From JAXGQD01 sp040766665 (lineage in GTDB: Bacteria; Bacillota; Clostridia; Saccharofermentanales; Fastidiosipilaceae), in assembly GCA_040766665.1 (NCBI GenBank), contig JAXGQD010000004.1:1-64000 (forward strand): a DNA stretch of 64,000 bases, read 5' to 3'. A model generated the notes under the pieces. It had not been told where the DNA came from. It made no database searches and saw nothing but the letters and a program-made list of their open reading frames with translations. Below are positions 25,102 to 32,687 of this stretch, one piece after another (position 1 is the stretch's first letter; each line of letters starts with the position of its first letter). A program made the translations under genes and the position numbers.

Positions 25102-25926
25102 ATGCAACAGATTCTTTTTGTCATCAAAGCAATCATTCTCGGAATTGTGGAAGGGGTGACAGAGTTCTTACCTGTTTCTTCGACCGGACACCTCATCATT
25201 TTTTCAAAACTTTTAGGGATGCCGGATGATGAATTCATGAAAATGTTCATTGTCGTAGTCCAACTTGGTGCGATTCTGGCCGTGGTTTTCCTCTTCTGGA
25301 AAAAGCTCTGGGCCAAAATCAAACTGTTCTTCAGAGGTGACAGCGAAGGGGTCAATTTCGTCAAAGTCTGGGTACTGGGTTGTGTCCCTGCTGCGGTCCT
25401 CGGTTTTCTCTTTGATGACCTGATCGACAAATATCTGTTCTCCGTAACGACAGTCGCTATCGCGCTGATTATCGGCGCTGCGCTTTTACTAATGCTCGAA
25501 CAGATCTGGGCTAAGCATCGTAAAAAGACTGATCTGAACGATATCACTACAAAGGACGCCCTCATTGTGGGCGCCTGGCAGTGTATTTCAATGTGGCCCG
25601 GTTTTTCCAGATCGGCAGCAACGATTATGGGTGGCTGGCATTCCGGTATGACCACGGCATTGGCCGCGGAGTATTCATTCTTTTTGGCCATACCGATTAT
25701 GTTCGGCGCGTCGGGTTTGAAGCTCGTGAAATTTGAGTTTGCCGGCATTCAGGTGTATCAGTATTTTGCCCTGATTATGGGCTTTGCCGTCGCCTTTGTG
25801 ACCGCTATGCTGGTCGTCAAAGCGTTTATGGATTTTGTCAGACAGAAACCCTTGAAAGTATTTTCTTTCTACCGTTTCGGCTTGGGCATCTTGTTGATTA
25901 TTCTTATTATTGCAAAAGCCATCTAA
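25102..25926 (+). CDS. uppP: Undecaprenyl-diphosphatase
   Basis: A 274-residue BacA/UppP membrane enzyme that recycles undecaprenyl pyrophosphate for peptidoglycan synthesis. Signatures: GIVEGVTEFLPVSSTGHLII at residues 12-31 with the catalytic Glu region, and MWPGFSRSAATIMGGW near 168. There are about eight membrane segments. It is divergent from nfnA; an inverted repeat GGTAT / ATACC (25056-25070) precedes it around a possible -10 TATTAT. Confidence 0.94.
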   Translation: MQQILFVIKAIILGIVEGVTEFLPVSSTGHLIIFSKLLGMPDDEFMKMFIVVVQLGAILAVVFLFWKKLWAKIKLFFRGDSEGVNFVKVWVLGCVPAAVLGFLFDDLIDKYLFSVTTVAIALIIGAALLLMLEQIWAKHRKKTDLNDITTKDALIVGAWQCISMWPGFSRSAATIMGGWHSGMTTALAAEYSFFLAIPIMFGASGLKLVKFEFAGIQVYQYFALIMGFAVAFVTAMLVVKAFMDFVRQKPLKVFSFYRFGLGILLIILIIAKAI

Positions 25927-25944
25927 AAACAAAGACACTTAGCT

Positions 25945-25993
25945 AAAGGCTCTTGCTCGGGTCAATACATGACTCTGGGCGATGGCCTTTTTC
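25945..25993 (+). terminator. uppP terminator
   Basis: AAAGGC (25945-25950) pairs with GCCTTT (25985-25990), followed by more T residues. The remaining spacer to 26175 shows no recognisable feature except one TTTTGCC word. Confidence 0.55.
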
Positions 25994-26175
25994 TTGTGCC
26001 TGGTAACCTTTTGCCTAAATAAATCGTATTAATGACAAGAAGGGAAAACCGTGTCAGGACATGCACCTAGAAAGACCGAAAAAGAAGCCTGCCATATGTG
26101 CCATTCTTACCTTATTCCGCGATAAGCGTTAGAATATAGCATGGTACCAACGACCGCTATGCTTTGAACGGATAA

Positions 26176-26751
26176 GTGAGAGTGAAAGCGCTAAGGCTAG
26201 AAAAATCATACCGACGGATTTTACCTCACCTCCAGCTATTGGCTGAGAGGCTTGGTTTGAAGGACTTTGATCCGACTGATTTTGAACTGGTGATTGAGCG
26301 TTTTGGCAAAATGGTCTACCGCGTGGCCATGGCCGATTTAAAACAAAGCGAGGATGCCGAGGACTGTTATCAGGAAGTGTTTTTACGTTACGTCCGGCAA
26401 GCCGAGAAAATCGAATCGGAAGAACATTGTAAGGCCTGGTTGCTGCGCGTCACCGTCAATTACTGCCATGACCTCAGGCGTAGCCCCCATTTCAGTCGCC
26501 GGGCCGAGCTGAGCGAAGAAGTGGAAGCCGTTTTGGGTGAAGACGATCCGGCTTATGAACGTATTGAGGCTGATGAAAATCTGACACAGCTTCTGGCCAA
26601 ACTGAATCCCGATGAGGCTCGTTGTATTCATTTGTTTTACTTTGAGCAGCTTTCCATAAACGAAATTGCCGAACTCGGAGGCGAATCAAAAGTAGCTGTC
26701 AGGGTGAGGCTACACAGAGCACGAAAAAAACTAAAGGATTATTGGCAATGA
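26176..26751 (+). CDS. RNA polymerase sigma factor, ECF type
   Basis: A 191-residue sigma-70 family factor. Region 2 is at about residues 42-100 (MADLKQSEDAEDCYQEVFLRYV, the core-binding part), and region 4 at about 135-190 ends with the helix-turn-helix QLSINEIAELGGESKVAVRVRLHRARKKL. The first 40 residues are an unusual extension. It starts with GTG at 26176 or 26182. The next gene overlaps by 4 bases and looks like its membrane partner. Targets are unknown. Confidence 0.85.
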   Translation: MRVKALRLEKSYRRILPHLQLLAERLGLKDFDPTDFELVIERFGKMVYRVAMADLKQSEDAEDCYQEVFLRYVRQAEKIESEEHCKAWLLRVTVNYCHDLRRSPHFSRRAELSEEVEAVLGEDDPAYERIEADENLTQLLAKLNPDEARCIHLFYFEQLSINEIAELGGESKVAVRVRLHRARKKLKDYWQ

Positions 26752-27647
26752 GCAAAGCATTTAACGAAACACAATTTAATCATGATTATGCCCTGCTCAT
26801 GGAAAGGCATAGGCCATCACTTGCTATGCAAGAAAGGGTCCTGGAGCAGATGCGTCACTCGCAAGCAGAGCAGCGCGTAATCAATGCTACAGTTAGCGAA
26901 ACCTCGCTCGCACAAAGGCCGAGCACGAAGCGCATTAGCTTTCAGCGCGGCGGAGCATTGGCAAAACACGCCTCCCTTGCCGCTGTCTTGGTTCTGGTAT
27001 TAGCGCTTCTTTTACTCTATCCGTTGCTACGCGGAAACTTCGGCGGTCAATCGCTGAATATGGCTCCCGCTGAAGCAACGGAAGCAGCGGCGATGGCAGA
27101 TACGGCTTCCCCCGCAGAGCAAGAAAGCATAGTCGGAGCTGGTGAAGGCATGGCCAAGAAGGCAATGCCGGAACCCACAGCACTTGGTGAGGCAGATACA
27201 GCGGCTTTAGACTCCAGCGCCCTTGCGCCTCAGGAAGCCGCTTTAGACGAAATACAAATGTCGACTTATGCCGCCGAGGCCATGGCGACTGATTTAAGCT
27301 TAAGCCTAAGTCAAAATGTCTTTTCCTTGCGTGATTTTCCGCAACAGGCCACAACAAGCCTAGTCATCCGGAATTCGAATCCCACCATGTCTTATAGCAC
27401 GGGGCTTGCATTGCGCATTGAACGACTGAATGAGTCAGGAGAATGGGAAATGCAAGCGCTCAAAGAAGGACTCGTTTGGCCTGACATCGCCTATGAAATC
27501 CCCGCAGCTACAGAAATCGCTTATTCGACGTATGAAGAGCCACTTGATTTAGCAGAGTTGCTGGCAGCGCCGGAAGAGGGACTTTACCGTATCGTCAAAG
27601 ACATCGTCAATGAAAGCCATTATGTAGAATTTTGGATTGAACCATGA
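26748..27647 (+). CDS. Membrane anti-sigma-like protein with C-terminal Ig-like domain
   Basis: A 299-residue protein: a soluble N-terminus of about 60 residues, one membrane helix at about 70-92 (LAAVLVLVLALLLLYPLL), an Ala/Glu-rich extracellular linker, and a C-terminal beta-rich domain from about residue 180 (SLVIRNSNPTMSYSTGLALR, GLYRIVKDI) resembling the bacterial Ig-like Big_14 family. The ATG overlaps the sigma stop (ATGA), so the two are coupled. Position and topology suggest it holds the sigma factor inactive until an outside signal arrives. No classical zinc anti-sigma motif is seen. Confidence 0.65.
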   Translation: MSKAFNETQFNHDYALLMERHRPSLAMQERVLEQMRHSQAEQRVINATVSETSLAQRPSTKRISFQRGGALAKHASLAAVLVLVLALLLLYPLLRGNFGGQSLNMAPAEATEAAAMADTASPAEQESIVGAGEGMAKKAMPEPTALGEADTAALDSSALAPQEAALDEIQMSTYAAEAMATDLSLSLSQNVFSLRDFPQQATTSLVIRNSNPTMSYSTGLALRIERLNESGEWEMQALKEGLVWPDIAYEIPAATEIAYSTYEEPLDLAELLAAPEEGLYRIVKDIVNESHYVEFWIEP

Positions 27648-27764
27648 CGGGGAGGCATGTGGCAGTTTACCCGCGATTGCCTCGAGCTCTGTCCGGATTC
27701 TGTTAGGGGTGTTGACAGCCCCCCGTGCTCTATGTGAAAATGCAAAGCAATTGAAAAGCGAAGA

Positions 27765-28020
27765 AGAGGAAAGTACTTTTCGGTCAAAGCTTACAGAGAG
27801 GTTTCAGATGCTGAGAGAAACCGCAGCGGCAGTCAAGGAAAATGGCCTCGGAGCTGCGTTAGCCAAGTTCATTCAGGCAACGCCGGGAGCGCCCGTTACA
27901 GCGACAGGGTATGTCGGTACCTGCAGAGGTCTGAATTGTGAAATTCAGACGAAATTGGGTGGTAACACGAAGCAAAGGCTTTCGTCCCATAGTTTGGACT
28001 ATGTGACGGGAGCTTTTTTA
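27765..28020 (+). ncRNA. T-box leader riboswitch, probably Met-specific
   Basis: The leader of metNIQ. It has AGTA near 27773, the stem I signature CAGAGAGG with CTGAGAG near 27795-27818, the T-box sequence TGGGTGGTAACACG at 27956-27969, and a terminator whose arms include CATAGT / ACTATG, ending in GGGAGC and a T-run at about 27978-28020. The likely specifier codon is ATG at 27842-27844, just before the typical GGAGCTG, matching methionine transport. Uncharged tRNA-Met would stabilise the antiterminator and turn on uptake. The open frame 27637-28029 across it is not a gene. Confidence 0.85.
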
Positions 28021-28096
28021 GTGCCATGAATCGGAGAGACTTTTGCCACATAAAGAAAGTTCATAAGAGGAAAGGGCAAGAAAGGACAGTCAAAGG

Positions 28097-29107
28097 ATGT
28101 TGAGAGTAGAGCATTTAAGCAAAACTTATTACGGCGAAGCAGGCGAAATCCATGCGGTTAAGGATGTCACATTTGAAGTGGCCGCCGGAGAAGTCTATGG
28201 CTTAATTGGCCTGAGCGGCGCGGGGAAGTCCACGTTAATCCGCTGCTTAAATCTGCTTGAAGTGCCGGATACCGGTGCCATTTTCTTTGACGGGGAAGAT
28301 TTGACCAAGGTCAGTCTGCAGAGCTTGCGTAGCCGCCGCAAAGAAATCGGCATGATCTTTCAGCATTTCAACCTCTTTGTACAAAAGACGGTTTTTGAAA
28401 ACATTGCCTATCCATTGCATTTGGAAAAATGGTCTAAGTCAGCCATTAAGTCGCGCGTGCATGAGCTTTTGGACTATATTGATTTAAGCGAAAAAGCAGA
28501 AGTCTATCCTGCAGAGCTTTCCGGCGGGCAAAAGCAACGTGTCGCCATCGCCCGTGCCCTGGCCTTATCGCCCAAACTAATCCTCAGCGACGAAGGCACC
28601 TCAGCCTTGGACCCCGAAACGACGCAGTCCATTCTGGCTTTGATTAAGAAGTCGGTCCGTGAATTCGGCATCTCTGCGGTCTTAATCACTCATCAAATGG
28701 AAGTGGCCAAGTCCATCTGCGATCGTATCGCAGTTATGGAAGACGGTCGCATCATCGAGGAGAACACTGTCGAAGAACTCTTCCTGCATCCGCAGCACGA
28801 GCGGACGCGCCGCTTTATACAAACCCTGAGTGATGATTTGCCTTCCGAAAGCCAGCATGTGCCTGACAGTGCCCATAGCGAACCCCTATATCGCCTGGCT
28901 TTTCAGAACGAGAGTGTGGTAACACCGATTATTTCTCAGGTAAGCCGCAAATTTAATATCGACGTCAATCTTTTGGCCGGCAGTATCAATAGCGTAAAAA
29001 CTTCTGAAATCGGCTACCTGACGGTGGAATTTCTGGGAGATCACGAAAGTGTGCGCGCAGCCATCGCCTGGCTACCGCAACAAAATGTATTTGTGGAGGT
29101 GATATGA
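28097..29107 (+). CDS. metN: Methionine ABC transporter ATP-binding protein
   Basis: A 336-residue ATPase: Walker A GLSGAGKST, signature LSGGQKQRVAIARALA, Walker B LILSDEG followed by TSALDP (Gly where Ala is usual), and a C-terminal NIL-type domain from about residue 265 that binds methionine and inhibits transport. It energises D/L-methionine uptake by MetI and MetQ. It is under the T-box at 27765-28020. Confidence 0.95.
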   Translation: MLRVEHLSKTYYGEAGEIHAVKDVTFEVAAGEVYGLIGLSGAGKSTLIRCLNLLEVPDTGAIFFDGEDLTKVSLQSLRSRRKEIGMIFQHFNLFVQKTVFENIAYPLHLEKWSKSAIKSRVHELLDYIDLSEKAEVYPAELSGGQKQRVAIARALALSPKLILSDEGTSALDPETTQSILALIKKSVREFGISAVLITHQMEVAKSICDRIAVMEDGRIIEENTVEELFLHPQHERTRRFIQTLSDDLPSESQHVPDSAHSEPLYRLAFQNESVVTPIISQVSRKFNIDVNLLAGSINSVKTSEIGYLTVEFLGDHESVRAAIAWLPQQNVFVEVI

Positions 29108-29745
29108 TGGGTGAACTCTTGCAGGCAACATGGGAAACCTTGTATATGGTCAGTGTTTCCAGCTTGGTGGCTTTAGCTCTTGGCTTACCCCTCGGCATTT
29201 TATTAGTCATCAGCCAAAAGGCGGGCATAAAAGAGAACACGATCCTGTATCGGATTCTTGACAGCTTAATTAATCTGCTGCGTTCCTTGCCTTTTATCAT
29301 CCTGATGATATTGCTATTCCCATTGGCAAAATTCATCATCGGCCGCAAAACCGGCACTTCTGCCATCATCGTGCCCCTGTCCATAGCCGCTGCGCCTTTT
29401 GTCGCACGACTTATGGAGCAAAGCATCAATGAAGTGGACAAAGGGGAGGTCGAGGCAGCCATCGCGATGGGCTCGAACAACTGGCAGATAGTCAGTCGGG
29501 TGCTTTTGCCCGAGGCTTTGCCTTCCATGGTCAACAGCATGACGATTACCATCATCAACATCATCGGCTACTCCGCCATGGCCGGTGCTATCGGAGGCGG
29601 CGGCTTGGGCGACTTAGCCGTACGCTATGGCTACTATAAAAGTGATTACCTCACTCTTTTGAAAGCCGTAGCGGTTATTATCATCATCGTTACTGTGATA
29701 CAGATTGCAGGCAATGCAATCAGTAAAGCAATAGATAAAAAGTAA
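29104..29745 (+). CDS. metI: Methionine ABC transporter permease
   Basis: A 213-residue permease with about five membrane segments and the docking loop EVEAAIAMGSNNWQIVSRVLLP. The start overlaps the metN stop (ATGA) behind GGAGGTGAT. It forms the channel dimer of the MetNIQ importer. Confidence 0.95.
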   Translation: MMGELLQATWETLYMVSVSSLVALALGLPLGILLVISQKAGIKENTILYRILDSLINLLRSLPFIILMILLFPLAKFIIGRKTGTSAIIVPLSIAAAPFVARLMEQSINEVDKGEVEAAIAMGSNNWQIVSRVLLPEALPSMVNSMTITIINIIGYSAMAGAIGGGGLGDLAVRYGYYKSDYLTLLKAVAVIIIIVTVIQIAGNAISKAIDKK

Positions 29746-29761
29746 AGAAAGAGGAAAATAA

Positions 29762-30625
29762 ATGAAAAAGATTCTTATTAGTTTGACATTGGCCTTAGCC
29801 CTTGTTTTAGGGGCTTGTGGAGGCGGTAACACGACGGCCGCTGCGAATGCAGGCACAAAAGCCGCTGAACTGGCACAAACAACAGCCGCAGAGCAAAACA
29901 CAGAGGCCGAGCTGCTGCGTATCGGCCTATCGCCTGCACCCCATGCCGCTATCGTTGAACAGATTGTGCCGCTGCTGGAGGCAGAAGGCGTAAAATTGGA
30001 AATCATTGAATATACGGATTATGTCATCCCTAATAATGCTCTGGCAGAAGGGGAAATTGATGCCAACTATTTCCAACACATTCCGTACTTTGAAGATTTT
30101 ATTACAGCCAATAAACTGGATCTGGAGAACTTGGGAGGGGTACATATCGAACCCATGGGTGTCTTCAGTACTAAAATAAACTCCCTCGATGAACTCCAAG
30201 ACGGCGATGAAGTGATGATCCCGAATGATCCCACCAATGCCGGTCGTGCGCTCTTACTTTTGCAGGCACAAGGCGTCATCAAGCTGAAGGATGGAGGTAG
30301 TGTTACTTCGACCGAAGCCGATGTCAGCGAAAACCCCAAAAATTTGAAATTTACTGCTCTTGAAGCGGCGGCTATCCCCAAATCTTATGAGGACGTAAGT
30401 ATCGCTGTCATCAACGGCAATTATGCCATCGACAACGGACTTAACCCCGTTGAGGATTCTATCGCAATCGAAGGAAAGGATTCACCTTACGTCAATATCG
30501 TTGCTGTGCGTAAAGGGGATGCTCAGAAAGAGAAGTTTCAGAAGCTGATCAAAGCTTTACAAAGCGATATCGTGAAAGAGTTTATCGAGAAAACTTACGA
30601 CGGTTCTGTTGTACCGGCTTTCTAA
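29762..30625 (+). CDS. metQ: Methionine-binding lipoprotein
   Basis: A 287-residue NlpA/MetQ-family protein. The lipoprotein signal ends at LVLGAC (Cys19), followed by a short Ala/Thr linker and the ligand-binding domain beginning LRIGLSPAPHAAIVEQI. Motifs ANYFQHIPYF and MIPNDPTNAGRALLLLQ are characteristic. It delivers methionine to MetI. Confidence 0.95.
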   Translation: MKKILISLTLALALVLGACGGGNTTAAANAGTKAAELAQTTAAEQNTEAELLRIGLSPAPHAAIVEQIVPLLEAEGVKLEIIEYTDYVIPNNALAEGEIDANYFQHIPYFEDFITANKLDLENLGGVHIEPMGVFSTKINSLDELQDGDEVMIPNDPTNAGRALLLLQAQGVIKLKDGGSVTSTEADVSENPKNLKFTALEAAAIPKSYEDVSIAVINGNYAIDNGLNPVEDSIAIEGKDSPYVNIVAVRKGDAQKEKFQKLIKALQSDIVKEFIEKTYDGSVVPAF

Positions 30626-30693
30626 GCTCTGGCCATTAAACTGCGCTACTGCAGTTCGAAGTGGAAATGCTCGAAAACTAATGTTGAATAGAG

Positions 30694-30737
30694 ATTGCCT
30701 CAAACGTACCACGCGGTGCAGAAGAGGCAATTTTTTT
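30694..30737 (+). terminator. metNIQ terminator
   Basis: Perfect arms ATTGCCTC (30694-30701) and GAGGCAAT (30724-30731), then seven T residues. Confidence 0.88.
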
Positions 30738-30756
30738 GTTCGGATTAGAGAAGGGC

Positions 30757-30810
30757 TGCCAAGATTTCCACCTAGCCAAGTCGGCGATTGGCTGCCCGCA
30801 AATCTTGGCA
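30757..30810. repeat. Nested inverted repeat between metQ and hydA
   Basis: Outer arms TGCCAAGATTT (30757-30767) and AAATCTTGGCA (30800-30810) are perfect over 11 bp, and inner arms AGCCAA (30774-30779) and TTGGCT (30788-30793) are nested inside. It is followed by TTTTGCC, not a T-run, and by GTGGACA, resembling the element debris at 5.7 kb. It may be a cruciform, a small-element remnant or an operator. Confidence 0.55.
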
Positions 30811-30874
30811 CTTTTGCCGTGGGGGCATGTAGTGGACACTCAGCTGTAACGAATTCCGGACACCCAAATCAAAA

Positions 30875-30904
30875 AGGGGATGCCTCCGTAACGAGACATC
30901 CCCT
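30875..30904 (-). terminator. hydA terminator
   Basis: Arms AGGGGATG / CATCCCCT; on the minus strand followed by TTTTTGATTT, about 30 bases after the hydA stop. Confidence 0.85.
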
Positions 30905-30932
30905 CAATTGAAGTTTTAACTTAAGCGAACAA

Positions 30933-32675
30933 TTAGATGCGCTCTTTGGCCACATACGTCGTATGTAGCAGGTCGTGCGCGGTTTCTCCGTAGGGTTCAC
31001 CGAGGTATTCCTTGTAGATCTTTTTAATCATCGGGTTTTCGTGTGATTTGCGCAGAACTTTATTACGATCTTCCGCGTAAATGGCTTCTTGGCGTTTGCG
31101 CAAGATTTCCATATCACCATGATGATAGGGTTGTCCGCCACCACCGATACAACCACCCGGACATGCCATAATCTCGATGGCGTGTAGCTGGTACTTGCCG
31201 TCACGTACGCCTTCGAGCAGTTCTCTGGCATGGCCTAAACCGTGTGCGATGCCGATGTTTAGGGTCTTGTCACCGATATCAACCGATGCGGTTCTGACAC
31301 CGTCCAAGCCGCGTAATTGTTGGAACTCGACTTGTTCCAGAGTCTTTCCTGTCATCCATTCGTAGGCCGTACGTACAGCGGCTTCGATAACGCCACCGGT
31401 TGTACCAAAGATGACGCCGGCTCCGGTGGACTCACCCATCAGGCGGTCGAAATCATCTTCTTCGAGATCGTTGAATTCGATACCGGTTTCGAAGAGCATT
31501 TTGCCCAGCTCACGAGTGGAAATGACCAGGTCGACGTTCTGATTTTCGTCTTTGGAGAGCTCAGAACGGGCCGCTTCCGCCTTCTTAGCGATACAAGGCA
31601 TAATGGAGACCACACAAATATCTTCAGCGTGCAAACCTTTTTTGGAAGCGTAATAGCTCTTAGCCATGGCACCGAACATGATTTGCGGGGACTTACAGGT
31701 AGAAGGAATATCCAACATGTCAGGGAATTGATGCTCGATGAAGTTAACCCAAGCCGGACAGCAAGAAGTCAAAATGGGCAATGTGCCATTATGCTTAATA
31801 CGGTGGACCAACTCTGAAGCCTCTTCGATGATGGTCAGGTCGGCAGCCCAGTCTGTATCAAAGACAGCGTCGAAGCCAAGACGACGCAGGGCTGAAACCA
31901 GTTTGCCGGTGGAAATTGTGCCCGGATCCATGCCGAAAAGTTCACCGATGGCGACGCGGACAGCAGGTGCTACTTGCACGATGACGTGCTTTTTAGGATT
32001 GTTCAGGCGTCTCCAAACACGCTGGGTTTCATTGTTCTCGGTTAGGGCAGCGGTCGGACAAACCGCAACACACTGACCACAGAAGGTACAAGAAGTATCG
32101 GACATGTCCAGATGGAATGCGGGGCCGACAACTGCACCAAAGCCGCGGTCCAGGGCTGAAAGCACACCGACGGTTTGCACATCGTTGCACATGGTTTCGC
32201 AACGACGACACATGATGCATTTGTTAGGGTTCTTCACCAGCGAACGGGAAGAATTGTCCATCGGGTAATCCATCATTTCACCTTCATAATCAATGCGTGA
32301 AATATTCAGATGCTTGGACAGATACTGCAACTCACAGTCGAGATTTTTGGGGCAAACCAAACAATCTTTGGGGTGGTTGGACAAGAGCAGTTCCAAAGAG
32401 GTACGACGGCCATTGAGGGCACGTTTGGAATCCGTCCGCACAACCATGCCCGGAGCACATTTTTCGGAACATGCGGTGACCAGGGCCGGTCTGCCTTCCA
32501 CTTCGACCATACATACACGACAGGAAGAGACCTCATTACAGATATCGAAACCGTCCATGTTCAGGTAGCAAAGGGTAGGAATATAAATACCTAATTCTTT
32601 AGCCGCGTCGTGCACAGAAGTGCCGGGAGCGACTTCTGTCTCGATGCCATTTATTGTTAATTTGATTTTATCCAT
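30933..32675 (-). CDS. hydA: [FeFe]-hydrogenase catalytic subunit HydA
   Basis: A 580-residue cytoplasmic enzyme that makes or oxidises H2. From the N-terminus: a [2Fe-2S] ferredoxin domain (SCRVCMVEVEG), a His/Cys [4Fe-4S] site (HPKDCLVCPKNLDC), two [4Fe-4S] clusters (CIMCRRCETMCN; CTFCGQCVAVCP), then the H-cluster motifs TSCCPAW, MPCIAKKAEAAR and MACPGGCIGGGGQP. With HydB and HydC upstream it forms the electron-bifurcating complex using NADH and reduced ferredoxin. It ends in a small-subunit-like tail. The maturases HydEFG are not in the window. Confidence 0.95.
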   Translation of the reverse strand: MDKIKLTINGIETEVAPGTSVHDAAKELGIYIPTLCYLNMDGFDICNEVSSCRVCMVEVEGRPALVTACSEKCAPGMVVRTDSKRALNGRRTSLELLLSNHPKDCLVCPKNLDCELQYLSKHLNISRIDYEGEMMDYPMDNSSRSLVKNPNKCIMCRRCETMCNDVQTVGVLSALDRGFGAVVGPAFHLDMSDTSCTFCGQCVAVCPTAALTENNETQRVWRRLNNPKKHVIVQVAPAVRVAIGELFGMDPGTISTGKLVSALRRLGFDAVFDTDWAADLTIIEEASELVHRIKHNGTLPILTSCCPAWVNFIEHQFPDMLDIPSTCKSPQIMFGAMAKSYYASKKGLHAEDICVVSIMPCIAKKAEAARSELSKDENQNVDLVISTRELGKMLFETGIEFNDLEEDDFDRLMGESTGAGVIFGTTGGVIEAAVRTAYEWMTGKTLEQVEFQQLRGLDGVRTASVDIGDKTLNIGIAHGLGHARELLEGVRDGKYQLHAIEIMACPGGCIGGGGQPYHHGDMEILRKRQEAIYAEDRNKVLRKSHENPMIKKIYKEYLGEPYGETAHDLLHTTYVAKERI

Positions 32676-32687
32676 GACTCTTTCTCC

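Noticed and set aside
25053..25748. 231-codon frame antisense to uppP
   Set aside because: A shadow of the conserved uppP coding sequence; it has no recognised domain.
26020..26175. Small stable RNA (SRP RNA or similar) before the sigma gene
   Set aside because: No conserved SRP loop or other family signature could be matched.
27637..28029. 130-codon open frame upstream of metN
   Set aside because: It overlies the T-box leader, lacks any known domain and has no role for a ribosome site; the RNA structure explains the sequence.
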